From the NCBI GenBank assembly GCA_026225945.1, contig JAMJFZ010001133.1:9568501-9632500 (forward strand): DNA of 64,000 nucleotides, read 5' to 3'. This DNA is from Cricetomys ansorgei (lineage: Eukaryota > Chordata > Mammalia > Rodentia > Nesomyidae). Of the stretch, positions 1-10,588 are shown one piece after another (position 1 is the stretch's first letter; the number at the start of each line of letters is the position of its first letter). Both the position numbers and the translations under genes were made by a program. Under the pieces are notes generated by a model. It saw nothing but the letters and a program-made list of their open reading frames with translations. It was not told the origin of the DNA and made no database searches.

Positions 1-899
1 CCTATTATAATTCTACTTATCACATCTGTATCTAGTTGCACAGGAAGGAATGGTGCACAAGAGAAAAGACCTGAGGACCCCAAGTCACTGCACACAGGGC
101 TACTGTACTATAACCCCCTGAAGTTTTGCCCATAATTTTTGTATAGGTTTGTGGAATTTTCCTGGAGAGAGTTAGTTACTTCGACTCTTACGCAACTCTC
201 CAAACTACATTAAAACTAAGACACTGATCATTTATTTGGTTAATCGAATCTTCAAGTGCAAATTATCCTTGGGAGGTTAGGGGTGTCTTTCACACAGGAG
301 TCTAGGTGGCTCTGCTCAGTGCCTGAAGAAGAGGGAAAGCCTTCCATGGTCCCTGGTCAGGTGAAAAACTGCTTCTCAGTTCGACTAGAACACTTCAAAT
401 TGAGTTTGAAAATCAAGCTTCCATTTTTGTCAAATTCCTCTGTAGGACATGCAATGTTTGACAGTAGCTACAGAAAAAAAAAATTTTAATTCTACATCAT
501 GTTAGAGGATTTTGACCTTCTGATGCAGATCGTTCAATTGGCAATTTTATCTCTGAATTTATAACCTAATACTGAATACTGTGATTTTATTTAATCCAAT
601 CCATTAAAACATGTCTTTTTTTTTTCAAATATACATCAGCATAAGTTTTCAAATAGTCCTCTATTGGGTGAAATTACTTTAACTGTAAGGTTGTATATCT
701 ACATCCCAACTTGTAGGTACTTGGCCACCTTTTATTTCATAAAATTATGGCCCTATAAACTGAATTTTAAAAAACCTGACAACCTCAAATTTTCAACGTT
801 CTCATCATTCATAAAATCCCAAAGCCTAGGACTGATTGATACCATAGTATGAATTAACTTACCAGCTTGATTTACACTTAGAGAAGTTTTTATACAGGA
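1..899. other. Unassigned AT-rich sequence
   Basis: I recognise no repeat, exon or RNA gene here. It is AT-rich, with short A and T runs near 474-486 and 617-626. Open frames are short and overlap on both strands, so I call none of them coding. Confidence 0.5.
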
Positions 900-1064
900 T
901 GCAAAGATGGGTAAGAAGAGTACTTCACTGCACAAGCATAAGGATCTGAGTTCAAATCCCCAGCAGCCATGTAAAAGTCTGGATGTGTTTGTACAAATAT
1001 CTGTAACCCTAGCACTGTAGGAGGGTGGAGACAGGAGAATCATTGTGACTTGCTGGTTGACAGC
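900..1064 (+). mobile_element. Degenerate tRNA-head/B1-like composite SINE
   Basis: A tRNA-derived head ending in a box-B-like GAGTTCAAATCCCCAGC is followed by a B1-like stretch (TGTAACCCTAGCACTGTAGG, then an A/G-rich ACAGGAGAAT). This order matches the rodent composite SINEs seen elsewhere in the window (for example 9711-9975). It is well diverged and has no clear tail. Confidence 0.6.
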
Positions 1065-1082
1065 AAGTTTATTTTTATTTGC

Positions 1083-1335
1083 CAAAAAGTTTATTTTTCA
1101 TAGTTCTAGAGGCTATGAGTCCAAGATAGAGGCACAGAGTCTGGTGCAGGTCTCCGCTTCCCCCTTGAATGATAAAAAATATCAAAATCATTTTCCAAAG
1201 CCCTTTCATCCCAGATTTAGTCCACGCATGAGAGCAGAGCCCTTCTGACCAAAACCCCATCAAGTTCTCACTCCCATCATTGTGGCAGTGAGGTATTAAC
1301 TTTCTGACACCAAAATCTGGGGCGACACATTAGGT
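1083..1335 (-). mobile_element. ERVL-MaLR/MLT1-like solo LTR, degraded
   Basis: On the plus strand it reads as a reversed MaLR LTR: TTTATTTTTCATAGTTCTAG near the left, and a right end resembling the reverse of the MaLR start (CAAAATCTGGGGCGACACA). No internal retroviral sequence adjoins it. The B2-type SINE at 1339 abuts the right end. Confidence 0.5.
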
Positions 1336-1338
1336 TTG

Positions 1339-1560
1339 AATCTCAAGAGATAGTTCAGTGGGTAGAGACCCTTGCCACCAAGCCTGATGACCTGAGTTCA
1401 ATCCCTGAGACCCACATGGGTAGAAAGAGAGAGCCGACAGCCACAAGTTGTCACCCTCTGACCACCCCATGTGCACTGTGACACAGACATGTTCCCCATA
1501 CACACATACATACTGTATATAAATAAATATATATTTTATTTTTAATTTAAAAAAGAAGAG
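1339..1560 (+). mobile_element. B2/B3-type SINE
   Basis: The tRNA-like head contains TAGTTCAGTGGGTAGAGACC and a box-B-like GAGTTCAATCCCTGAGACC. It is followed by ACAAGTTGTCACCCTCTGACC and an A/T-rich tail with AAATAAATAT. The body is the subtype with CACCAAGCCTGATGACC in the head, also present at 14594, 41874, 48511 and 50238. Confidence 0.8.
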
Positions 1561-1908
1561 GTTCACATAAGTAGAACACTCTTGTGGCGTAATTAAACAT
1601 GTAGAGTTGTGAGTACCAAAGGAAACTGGGAGGTCTCCAAAACACATTCTGACTGTTTTATCATATTACTAATAACTTGCCATGACTGCCAGGTTGTACT
1701 TGTGATAATAACTGTACAAGAACTCTAAAAAGTTCCTATTGCAAAGACATAGCTGGTCTTGTGTAAAATTAAGTTGTTCATTATCTGAAATGTTTGTTTA
1801 CAGGGAATTCTGGAAGTTTTTCACTGTATTTATAGGAGTTCGGACACTCTGAAAATACTTTATTATCAGCAGATAAATAGAAAGCCACTTTAAAAAAAAT
1901 ATATCCCT
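1561..1908. other. Unassigned sequence
   Basis: No repeat or gene recognised. AT-rich, ending in an A-run (1890-1898) just before the B1 insertion. Confidence 0.5.
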
Positions 1909-2070
1909 GCTGGACAGTGGTGGCACACACCTTTAATCCCAGCACTCAGGAGGCAGAGGCAGGCAAACCTCAGTGTATTCAAGGCCAGCCAGGTCTACAG
2001 GGTGAGTTCCATGACAGCCAGAGTTACAACAGAGAAAACCTGTCTCAAAAAAAAAATCAGAAAAAAAATC
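1909..2070 (+). mobile_element. B1 SINE
   Basis: Near-complete 7SL-derived B1. The head reads GTGGTGGCACACACCTTTAA, then CCCAGCACTCAGGAGGCAGA, a B-box region and GGTCTACAGGGTGAGTTCC, ending in TGTCTC and an A-rich tail. Low divergence suggests a fairly recent insertion. Confidence 0.92.
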
Positions 2071-2350
2071 TTATAGAAACCATCAGGCTTGCACTCACAG
2101 TCACCTTGGCCCAGTGCTGCAGCCACTTGGTGTAGAACTGCCCACTCTATGCCTCCCTGCCTGCATTCCAAATACTGCATCAACCATCCCTCTATTTCTT
2201 CAGCAAATATTTATTTAGAATAAGCTGGATCTTCCAATTCCATCTCATTCAACTGGATGATACATCCATCAGTCAAATGAGGATGCTGGATCTTTAAATA
2301 TCTAGACCATATTTATATTAAATGGGAAATGTGTCTTCAAACTTCTGAAA
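2071..2350. other. Unassigned sequence
   Basis: Sequence between a B1 and a B3-type SINE. I recognise nothing in it. Confidence 0.5.
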
Positions 2351-2562
2351 ATGGGGTGGAAAGATAATTCAGCGGTTAACAGCACATACTGCTCTTGCAA
2401 AAGACCTAAGTTCAGTTCCTAGCATCTACACTGCTTATAACTCCAGCTCCAGGTGAACCAACACATTCTTTTGGCCTCTGAGGGCATCTGCATTCACATG
2501 CACATACTCACATATGGGTTTACATATATACACATAATTAAAAAATAAGATACATCTTTAAA
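2351..2562 (+). mobile_element. B3-type (B2 superfamily) SINE
   Basis: The tRNA-derived head (TAATTCAGCGGTTAACAGCA, AAGTTCAGTTCCTAGCA) is followed by the B3 body (CTCCAGCTCCAGGTGAACCA, TTTTGGCCTCTGAGGGCATC) and an AATTAAAAAATAAG-like tail. Confidence 0.85.
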
Positions 2563-3392
2563 TTTCTGGACATTCTGAAGCACTTTTGGGGTGTGTGTGT
2601 GTGTTTGTATGTATGTGTGCATTCACTTTAAGAACTGTGGCCATAAGTCTAAGAAGTGACAAGTCACCCAGAAGTTGAAATCTCTCTGGACCACTCACTG
2701 CCTTTGGCTTAAAACAAAGAAAGCCCCATTCTGTAACTATATAAAATGATGTTCTAATAAACACAAAATATTCTTAATCACCCCAAAGGAATATTAGAAG
2801 GATGACTAGGTAATGCCTTCAAAGTTGCTTTTAAACAAATTGGAAAAGCTAGTGTTACATCACAAACAAAATTAGAAAAGTAAATTTCCTTAAAACAGCC
2901 ACTTTGAGAACTTAAAAAAATGTCTGGGTTGGTTGAAACTTCCCTCCAGGTTTTCTTCTCCTTTCCCCTCAAATTCAAGCCCATAAGTTTCTGTAGCCAA
3001 GGACTATGAGAACCAAGACATGCAATGGCATTAAAAAACCAGAAAATATCAGAGAACTAAGGCACTGAAGCTATCACAAGAGGAGATTTTTGACAGCTTG
3101 TAATTCAACTTCTTTGCTCTTCTAGCAAATAGTCTTAGATTGGACATAAAGAGTTGAAGCAGCATTCTAAACACTAGAGATAGTTTGAAAACAACTGCCA
3201 CAGTCCTTAGATACAACCAAATGGGTGGGAAAGGTATGAAAAAATCATCAACTAGTGTCAGTTACATCAGTTCCACAACATGCCTCCTATGTGTATGAAG
3301 AAGTTCATGAAGAAGGATGTCTAGGCTTGGGCCCTGGATCCCTACAGCAGAGGATGATAGTAACTGGATACCAGTCCAATTCTATCTTAATG
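2563..3392. other. Unassigned sequence with a short TG run
   Basis: A TG/TGTA run occupies about 2591-2620. The remaining roughly 750 bp show no recognisable repeat, exon or RNA. Confidence 0.5.
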
Positions 3393-3784
3393 CATTTCTG
3401 TCACTAATAAGATACTCTGACAAAAAAGCAACTTCAGCAAGGAAAGGGTTTATTTTATCTCACGATTCTAAGCTACAGTTCATCACGGCAGGGAAGTCAC
3501 AAAACCCTTCAGAGAGTAGACGGCAGGTCACATCACATCCACAGCTAATCGCAGAGAGAGATTGTTTGCAGACTCAACTCAACTTCTTCACCCTTACACA
3601 GCTCAGGACCTCCTACCTGGGGAGTAGTGCTGCCCACAGTTGGCCTGGTCTTCCCACATCAATTAATCTAATTAAGGCAAACCCATGCCCATAGGCCAAC
3701 CCAATGTAGACAATTCCTTACACTTACTCTCTTCCCTGCTATTTCTAGGTTGTGTCAAGTTGACAATTAAGCCAGCCATCTCAA
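3393..3784 (-). mobile_element. ERVL-MaLR-like solo LTR
   Basis: Reversed LTR. The left end carries the reversed 3' terminus (a diverged form of CAGTTACT..TTGCTGTGA..), then GGAAAGGGTTTATTTTATCT, the reverse of the polyadenylation-signal region. The right end is TGTGTCAAGTTGACAATTAA, the reverse of the typical LTR start. Related copies lie at 10177, 23275, 24935, 31102, 32268 and 40846. Confidence 0.72.
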
Positions 3785-3785
3785 C

Positions 3786-4038
3786 TCTCTGATCTTGGAC
3801 AAATAATCTCTCCAAGAGTATTTTCCCTGGGCTTTGAAGGACCTGAGCAGGATCTATTCACTGTTGAGTTATTGAGAGGATTAAAGGAGACTACACAGTG
3901 TTTAGCAGAGTAGAATGATAATTGTTGCTTGTAATGTCCCTAGATAACAAAATTAAACAAGAAAGTGCAAAGAAAGCATTTGTCAAATGGCCTGACATCA
4001 TAATAAGTGCTCAACAAACATTGGAAAATATTATTACT
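3786..4038 (+). mobile_element. MIR SINE with an internal insertion
   Basis: MIR landmarks appear in order: GATCTTGGACAAATAATCTC (the 'gaccttgggcaagtcacttaacctc' region), GAGAGGATTAAAGGAGA, then CATAATAAGTGCTCAACAAA and ATTATTA at the 3' end. Between the 'gtgtttagcag' part (about 3905) and the 'ggcctgacatc' part (about 3988) lie some 80 extra bases not expected in MIR. Confidence 0.72.
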
Positions 4039-4332
4039 GCATACTCCCACATGAGCATTCGCGTACCAAGTATTTGCTAGATGCTTACCGGTTGTAGGAA
4101 CTATATTCTCTGGGGCAGACTCCCACTCTCTGAGCTCCACTTGATCATGATCAGATAGAAGATGAAGGTGTGCATCCAAAGCAATGTCCTACGCCACAGG
4201 TGGGCAGGTGAAGCCCACATGCCAACTCCATGTGTATTTTTATGGCTGACTTTTATACGTTTCGATATTCAAGAGAAAAAAATAAAATGAGAAAGAATAT
4301 TTCGTGCCACATACAGTGTATATGAAACCCAA
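4039..4332. other. Unassigned sequence
   Basis: Sequence between a MIR and a hAT-like fossil. No recognisable content. Confidence 0.5.
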
Positions 4333-4511
4333 ATTTCAGAGTCCATAATTAAACGCTATTGGAGCAGAGCCAGGCTTGTTCATTTGCATATTGCCTGTGA
4401 CTATTTCACCCCCTGACAGCCAAGTGGAATAGCTGTAGCAAAGACCATATGGACAGCAAAATCTGAAATGTTTATGATCTGTTTCTTTACGTAATAATCT
4501 GCAAACCTGTT
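4333..4511 (+). mobile_element. hAT-Charlie-type DNA transposon fossil
   Basis: It matches the mammalian non-autonomous hAT-Charlie sequence in the '...GCTATTGGAGCAGAGCC...' orientation. Landmarks are CATTTGCATATTGCCTGTGA, AAAGACCATATGGACAGCAA (family form 'gaccatatggcccgcaaa'), and a terminal region like 'ctttacagaaaaagtttgccgacc' near 4485-4511. It is non-coding and ancient. I leave the exact MER name open. Confidence 0.72.
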
Positions 4512-5393
4512 CTGTTTCTTGGTAAACATCATGATACAGCTGTGCCCTGCAGGCTACTATAGAAGTTCCAGGTAAGGGGTAGGAGATACCTAACTCTGCC
4601 TTGGAACACGGGGAGGTACTGCCAAGGAGCTAAGCTGTAAAGAATGAGGAGAGCTTTGTCAAACGGAAAAAGAGACCCAGAATCACTACAGAGCAAAGGA
4701 GGGCCTGGGAAGACAGAAGATTCTTGCTGCTTTTTCAAGCTAACCCTGACCGAACTGGCCTAGCTAGATTCATAAATGTCATCACATATACTCCTGCTCC
4801 TCAACTGCCTACTAATCTCTGAGACGTTGTCTTTAATGCCAGAGCAATTATCTTCTCTCAGAAAAAAAAAAATCACACAGAACATTTGATCCCTCTGAGG
4901 TTTTCAAGTTTCTGATGGAAATGAGACGTAATGGCCTCATTCGAATATGTTCCTTTCTGTGTCTGTGTCCAGTCTCATTAACATGTGTCACAGGACTAAT
5001 CTGTATGTGACTGGTTCTCACTGCAGGTACTAAAACCGTGCTTAGCTACCAAGCTTTAAGGAGCACTGAGGCATGCTCTCCACCTATAAAAACAAGCTGA
5101 GGAAAGAGTAAACGAGACAAGGACTTAGCAGAGGTTCAAAGTGACACTAGGAAGCATGAGAAGGAACGGATACTGAAAGGATACAGCACACATCATTAGC
5201 AGACACGCTTGGACGTGCAGTAAAAGCACAGGACAGATGCCTAAGTGGCATCAGTCCATGGAGCCCCTTGACACAGCCTTGAATTCACTTGTTGGTAGAA
5301 GACTATGCTCTTATAAACTCAAAGGGTGCGATAAATCACTTGACAAAACGAAAAACACCAAACAGTGGGCAGCATAGACACGTGTGTGCAATA

Positions 5394-5396
<3 letters not shown>
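4512..5396. other. Unassigned sequence
   Basis: About 880 bp with no repeat family, exon or RNA that I recognise. An A-run lies at 4862-4872. Confidence 0.5.

Positions 5397-5428
<32 letters not shown>
5397..5428 (+). repeat. (AC)n microsatellite
   Basis: Perfect AC dinucleotide run of about 32 bp, seen directly. Confidence 0.97.
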
Positions 5429-5430
<2 letters not shown>

Positions 5431-6645
5431 ATGCCCTCTTCTCTCTGATTGAGAAGGGCCAGTTCATGGTCAGGTGACTTCCCAGGGCAGCTCAGTCCTT
5501 CAGCTTCCACGGCTACAAAGAGGTTTAACTCCGAGCTCTGCCAAGTACACACAAGGCAGGCACAACATTCCTCTACTCTCCCAACCTGGCCGCGCTCCTC
5601 CAGCAGCACGGGGATAGGGCTCCTCCATGACAGGCTACTGTGGGGACTCTGATGATGCTCTAGTCTAGAGAGCAAGACTCTTTCTGTCCTGGAGCTGTCT
5701 TGTTTGCAGGGAAGGCAGTTGTGACAGTCCTAGAGCCTATGGACAGGGAAGAGAAATGGGCAGCTCCCTCTCTTGGCAGTTCCTATGGTTTGTGTAGTTT
5801 CTATTTCTTGGTAGTATAATTAAACAAATCTGACTTTTGCTTCTAGTCGTGAGTTCAGAAAGACTACACAGGGGAGAAAAATGCGAGGGACAAACAGCCC
5901 ATAATACTCAGAGCACTCCCACCTGCTGATGAATCAATCTCTTCACGCTTGGCTCTTCCGTCACTAAAGATGAATGGCATCACAGAGTTCTGCTTGGTGA
6001 CTCCATAGTGGACTTCAGTGGGCATCACCAACCAGGTCTTCAAAGAAGCCCAGACATGTCCTCTCTGCAGCAGGGACAGCAGATTCTTCTCTGGGAGGCT
6101 GCTGGGCCCAGCAGGATGTACATCTCAGTACATCTCACTCCTGCCTCATTAGCAGTGCTGGGCATGCCTGAACTGCACTTTGAAGCAAGCCAGCATCCCA
6201 GCTACAGGCGTATACAAATATCACTTACTGGGTGACCCTGGAAGAAAAGAAATTGTGTGGTTTGGATGGCTAGGATCAAAATTGAATCTGGACTGCATAT
6301 TTATCATCCTCCCATCAATATCCATACCATAAATCAAACTCTAGCTCTTTGTAGAAACGCTCTCAGGTATAAAGCGCCTTCATGCTATGCTCGTCACCCC
6401 CCAAACGGTGTATTTTCTTACATTCAGAGCCAGGTGCAGCAAACCATTCAACTAAATAAGGGAACATTCTTAATGCAACAGATATTCTCCACAATAAATG
6501 CTGAATGAAAATACACAACCTTGCCCTCTACATAAAGAATGAGCGCAGTTTTTGTTTTCCTTTTTGAGAGACTGGGGGACCCACTTATAACCTCTCTCGC
6601 AGTCACAATGAACAAATGAGTCACTCTTTGTAAAGAACAACCACA
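5429..6645. other. Unassigned sequence
   Basis: About 1.2 kb without recognised repeats. GC content is locally higher (5430-5720, 6000-6200) than around it, but I see no long open frame with a convincing product and no paired splice-site pattern I would defend. Confidence 0.45.
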
Positions 6646-6735
6646 GGAGCCAGGGTGTTGCTCAGTGGCAGAGCAGGCGCTCAACGCGCAGGAGCCACTG
6701 GTTTCCACCCCAAGCACAAAAAGAGAAGCAAAATG
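6646..6735 (+). mobile_element. ID-type SINE or B4 head, degraded
   Basis: A tRNA-Ala-like ID body is visible: GGGTGTTGCTCAGTGGCAGA, then GCGCTCAACGCGCAGGAGCC, a B-box-like TGGTTTCCACCCCAAGCAC and an A-rich tail. No downstream B1 part adjoins it. Confidence 0.65.
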
Positions 6736-7286
6736 AACAAAGACTACAAAGGAATCCCCTTCAATCAAAATAGAACATTGTTATTTTCATATTTATGTGT
6801 ATGTCAACAGCATTCAGAGCCTTACACCATAAATAACATTGTCTGCCCTAAGGACCTTTACCATCAAAAGTATAAATAAAACAAGAAGGACACCTGCAGC
6901 TGAAGCTGAGAAGAAATGGGAGCCAGAGGTGGGAAGCCTCAGGCAGGATGTGGGCAGCCGCGGGTTTGAGGACTGTGAAAAGAAAAGCTGTTTCGATGAG
7001 CAGGAGAAAGGCAGTGGTGTGGAAGAGAACAGGCAGCAATGGTTGGAGAGTATATGTTGCCAGTGTCCTCTTCCACGACCCTGAGCTGAGGCTGAAGCAA
7101 GCAGGTCGGGTGCTGGCTGGGTGTGGTCTCAGAGATGACACTGGGAGGTCACTGTGTGTGGTTTAGATCCAAGTCCTTAATTGTTACTGTAAGCCACAAA
7201 TTCCTAAGCTGTAACACGGGGTAACCTAGACCCTCTGGGCTCCAAGCCGATTAAATAAAATAATGAAGCCATTACAGGGCTCACAT

Positions 7287-7288
<2 letters not shown>
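6736..7288. other. Unassigned sequence
   Basis: No repeat or gene recognised. Both strands carry overlapping short open frames with no family resemblance. Confidence 0.5.
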
Positions 7289-7337
<49 letters not shown>

Positions 7338-7578
7338 GAGTGTTTGTGGGAGCTGGAGGTCAGCCTATGGCACCAAAGCATCCATCTTGTTCTTTGTAAC
7401 ATTGGCCCAGAGCTTGCTGAGCAGATGAAGCTGGCTGGCCGGCAAGCCCCAGGGATCTGTCTGTCTCCGTGTCCCTAAAACTAAGATTGTAAGTACATGC
7501 CACACATACCATTTTGACATAGGGATTGAACTCATGCCTGAGCACGTCACTGACTGAGCTATCTCCCGAACCCCTATT
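7289..7578 (-). mobile_element. Composite tRNA-head/B1-like SINE with (CA)n tail
   Basis: On the minus strand: tRNA-like head (GATAGCTCAGTCAGTGACGT, GAGTTCAATCCC), then a B1-like middle (GACAGACAGATCCCTGGGGC, TTGCCGGCCAGCC), then GCTGACCTCCAGCTCCCACA and a CA tail that appears as (GT)n at 7289-7337 on the plus strand. Architecture is shared with 9711-9975, 22424-22790 and 51797-52099. I call it B4/RSINE-like without fixing a name. Confidence 0.75.
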
Positions 7579-9192
7579 TTTCAAAGTTCTGAACAAATCT
7601 AACCCACTATCTCTTAAAATAAATTTGCTTTCCCTTATCTGTCTTGAGAAATGAAGGAAGTGGTAGAATGAGCAGTGAGTGAGTCTCAGAGCCCCCGAGT
7701 GACTTGGGGTCAGCACTGCACAAGGTATCTGCTAACTCTGGGCTCAATTTCTTCATTGACAACAAAAATATTGGACTAAACTATCTTGAGCTAAATCTAA
7801 AGATCTTTCACATCCTTAAATAACTCCCTGACTCTGAGTTTAAAAACATAGGTTGTTAAATAAATCACATTTGTTGCCAAAAATAATACCAAGTGCCATA
7901 TGGGCCTTCTCACTGTCTGTAATCTGGATTCAATGTCACTATAAATCATTTTATGTCTCCTGAGATACAACTGACGTCAGAGTAGAGTCCGTGTGTCTAT
8001 CCCACTCTCTACAGTTGCTACAAGGAGAGACCAGTGCCTTCCTTTTGGTTCAACACCAATCTCAACAACTCTTTATTCTGTAAGTCACATGACTGGCACT
8101 TGATTGGGTGAAGAGGATTAGCATCCATAACTGTCTGTCTTTATAGAAACACTTCAAGTCCTGAACTTAGGTAACAACCCCAAGTTTTCTAACTGTGCCG
8201 CCGAAATAAAAGATGAAATACTTGCTCCAAACAATAAAAATGCCGTTAGAATTGCATGAGTCATCACGCTTAAAAAAAAAAAAAATGTAGGAAGGAATTT
8301 ATCAAGGGAAATATCTAGCTATGGGTGGTTCCTAAAACCTGGGTTGTGGCTCTGGGTGGCACAGGTGTGGTTTGAAGGGGCTATGGTGTCGAGGGGCTTT
8401 CCGCTCATCTTGCTCACTGCCATCAAGGCCACACTTAACACTCTTAGCTAAGCACTAGATATCATCTCACCCTAGTGTTTCACCAGCATTTTGAAATCCA
8501 GCAACTAAGGGTCATATGAAACAGATATACAGGATTTATCTAAAGCCCATTCGTGTTAAGCAATCAAGCTATCCGCAGAAGTCCCCCTTGTAGAAGATTA
8601 CACATGATACACTTAAGCAGCAATACACAGAAGCCAATAAATGACTGTGACTGACTGCTTAAGCTGCAGGTTCAGTGGTGCCCTCATCTCCCTTTCCTTT
8701 GGCAACCTTGGTCCCATTGATCTTAGCTCATTTCTATGGAATTCATAGCCCTTTGGTTGAATGTGCTGTCTCCTCTCACCTGTGAATTAAATTAAATGGT
8801 CTAACAGCTAAAGCCAGTGTGCCAGCCAAGAGAAGATGAACTCTGCCTACCCCATCCTGTTTATAATACCTGTTAAGTTTGGTTCAGTTTTAGTGACTAA
8901 AAAGTGTTTCAGTTTTTGAGATGCAATGCATAAAATAAAAAAATAGATCTCATGCTAAAATTCATCATTGTGCCAAGCCAATGAGAAAGCATGACACCAC
9001 TGAAAGATTCTTGCTCCACTACTTACGAGTATATAACTAAGAGCCAGGTGACTCAGCAGTGAAGTGAATGGGAAACGCACCCTGTGGAACCATTTTGAGG
9101 ATTAAGTGAAGTAATTGAAACTATGCAAATAAGAGCCATGATAACACCACGTGAAACATTTGTGGAAAGAGGGGAATGACTGAATGCATAAA
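7579..9192. other. Unassigned sequence; one perfect CRE octamer
   Basis: About 1.6 kb without recognised repeats. It contains TGACGTCA at 7972-7979 and an A-run near 8273-8285. No supported exon or RNA. Confidence 0.45.
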
Positions 9193-9204
9193 TGATAGAT
9201 GATT

Positions 9205-9287
<83 letters not shown>

Positions 9288-9302
9288 GATAGATAGATAG
9301 AT

Positions 9303-9365
<63 letters not shown>

Positions 9366-9424
9366 GATAGATAGATAGATAGATAGATAGATGATAGATA
9401 GATAGATGATAGATAGATAGATAT

Positions 9425-9497
<73 letters not shown>

Positions 9498-9565
9498 GAT
9501 AGATAGATAGATAGATGATAGATAGATAGATGATAGATAGATAGATGATAGATAGATAGATGATT

Positions 9566-9632
<67 letters not shown>

Positions 9633-9647
9633 GACAGACAGATAGAT
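9193..9647 (+). repeat. (GATA)n array with GACA end
   Basis: About 455 bp of GATA tetranucleotides, interrupted by GATGATA and GATTGATA variants spaced roughly every 14-30 bp in places, ending in GACAGACAGATAGATA. The long minus-strand open frame (poly Ser-Ile-Tyr-Leu) is an artefact of this repeat. Confidence 0.97.
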
Positions 9648-9710
9648 ACCACTGCTAGTATGAAATCACAGTATACATACATGTTATACGTTATCATTAT
9701 CAACTAAACT

Positions 9711-9975
9711 AGGGCTAGGGAGATGAGTGAGTAAGAGTACTTGCTGTCAAGGCAAAAGGACCTGAGTTCAAATTCCCAGCACCCACGCTGAGGGTTAGAG
9801 GCAAACAGGTCTCAGAAGCTGACTGCCAGTCAGCCTAAGGGAAACCAGTAACTTCGGATTCAGAGAGATCCTGCCTCAAAAAATAAAATTCAGAGAAATA
9901 GAGGAACACACCTTGTGACCTTCTCTGGCCTCTGAGTGTGCACACATGCACACCCAACTTGACATAAATAATCAA
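9711..9975 (+). mobile_element. Composite tRNA-head/B1-like SINE
   Basis: tRNA-like head (AGGGAGATGAGTGAGTAAGA, CTGAGTTCAAATTCCCAGCA), B1-like middle, a CTGCCTCAAAAAATAAA join, then GACCTTCTCTGGCCTCTGAG and a short CA-rich tail. Near full-length and in the same class as 7289-7578. Confidence 0.78.
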
Positions 9976-9997
9976 ATGTTAGAATTCAGGAGATCTC

Positions 9998-10176
9998 TAG
10001 GGAGAATGGTGTTTGCCAGGGGCTGGCGGAAAGGGAAATAGGGAGTTATTGTCTATTATTAAGGTTTTTCTTTTATGAGATGAAAACAGCTGTGAGCATG
10101 GATGGTGGGCATAGCTGGGAAATTTTAAGAATGTGCCGATACCACTGAACTGTGCGATTAAAAATGAGTACGATGG
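9998..10176 (+). mobile_element. Old L1 (L1M) 3' UTR, left part
   Basis: Matches the well-known old mammalian L1 3' end: AGAATGGTGTTTGCCAGGGG, GAGTTATTGTCT, then ACCACTGAACTGTGCGATTA AAAATG. The element continues at 10547 after a MaLR-like LTR. Confidence 0.82.
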
Positions 10177-10546
10177 GAACCAGTTATTTTCTTATTGCTG
10201 TGGCAACATCTGACAGAAGCAACTTAAGGAAGGGAGGGTTTGACTCGCCGTTTAAGGGTACAGTCCCTCGTGGTAGTGAAAATGCAGTAGAAGGCATGAG
10301 AGACAGCTCATCACATACAACTGCAGTCAGGAGGCTGGGAGAGATGAATGCTGGTGCTCGGCTCCTATTCTCCTTTCTATTGAGTTGAGGACCCCAGGCC
10401 ATGGACTAGTGCTGTCCACATTTAGGGTTGGCCTTTCCGCTTCAATCAAGCCAATCTAGAAATCCCTCACAGACATACCAAGAAAATTTGTCTCCTGCAT
10501 GATTCTAGATCCTGCCAAGTTGGCAATCGACATTGACTATCACAGT
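10177..10546 (-). mobile_element. ERVL-MaLR-like solo LTR inserted in old L1
   Basis: Reversed LTR: CTTATTGCTGTGGCAACATC, AGGAAGGGAGGGTTTGACTC, CAGTCAGGAGGCTGGGAGAG, CCATGGACTAGTGCTGTCCA, TGATTCTAGATCCTGCCAAG and TTGGCAATCGACATTGACTA at the right end. L1M sequence lies on both sides, so this LTR is the younger insertion. Confidence 0.75.
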
Positions 10547-10588
10547 AATTCTTAGGTTTTATGTATCTTAGCACAATAAAGAAAATTG
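10547..10588 (+). mobile_element. Old L1 (L1M) 3' UTR, right part
   Basis: GGTTTTATGTATCTTAGCAC followed by AATAAAG continues the L1M 3' end ('ttttatgttatgtgtattttaccacaataaa') broken off at 10176. Confidence 0.7.

Noticed and set aside
9053..9703. 216-codon minus-strand open frame rich in Ser, Ile, Tyr and Leu
   Set aside because: It is the translation of the GATA tetranucleotide array, whose period keeps several frames open.
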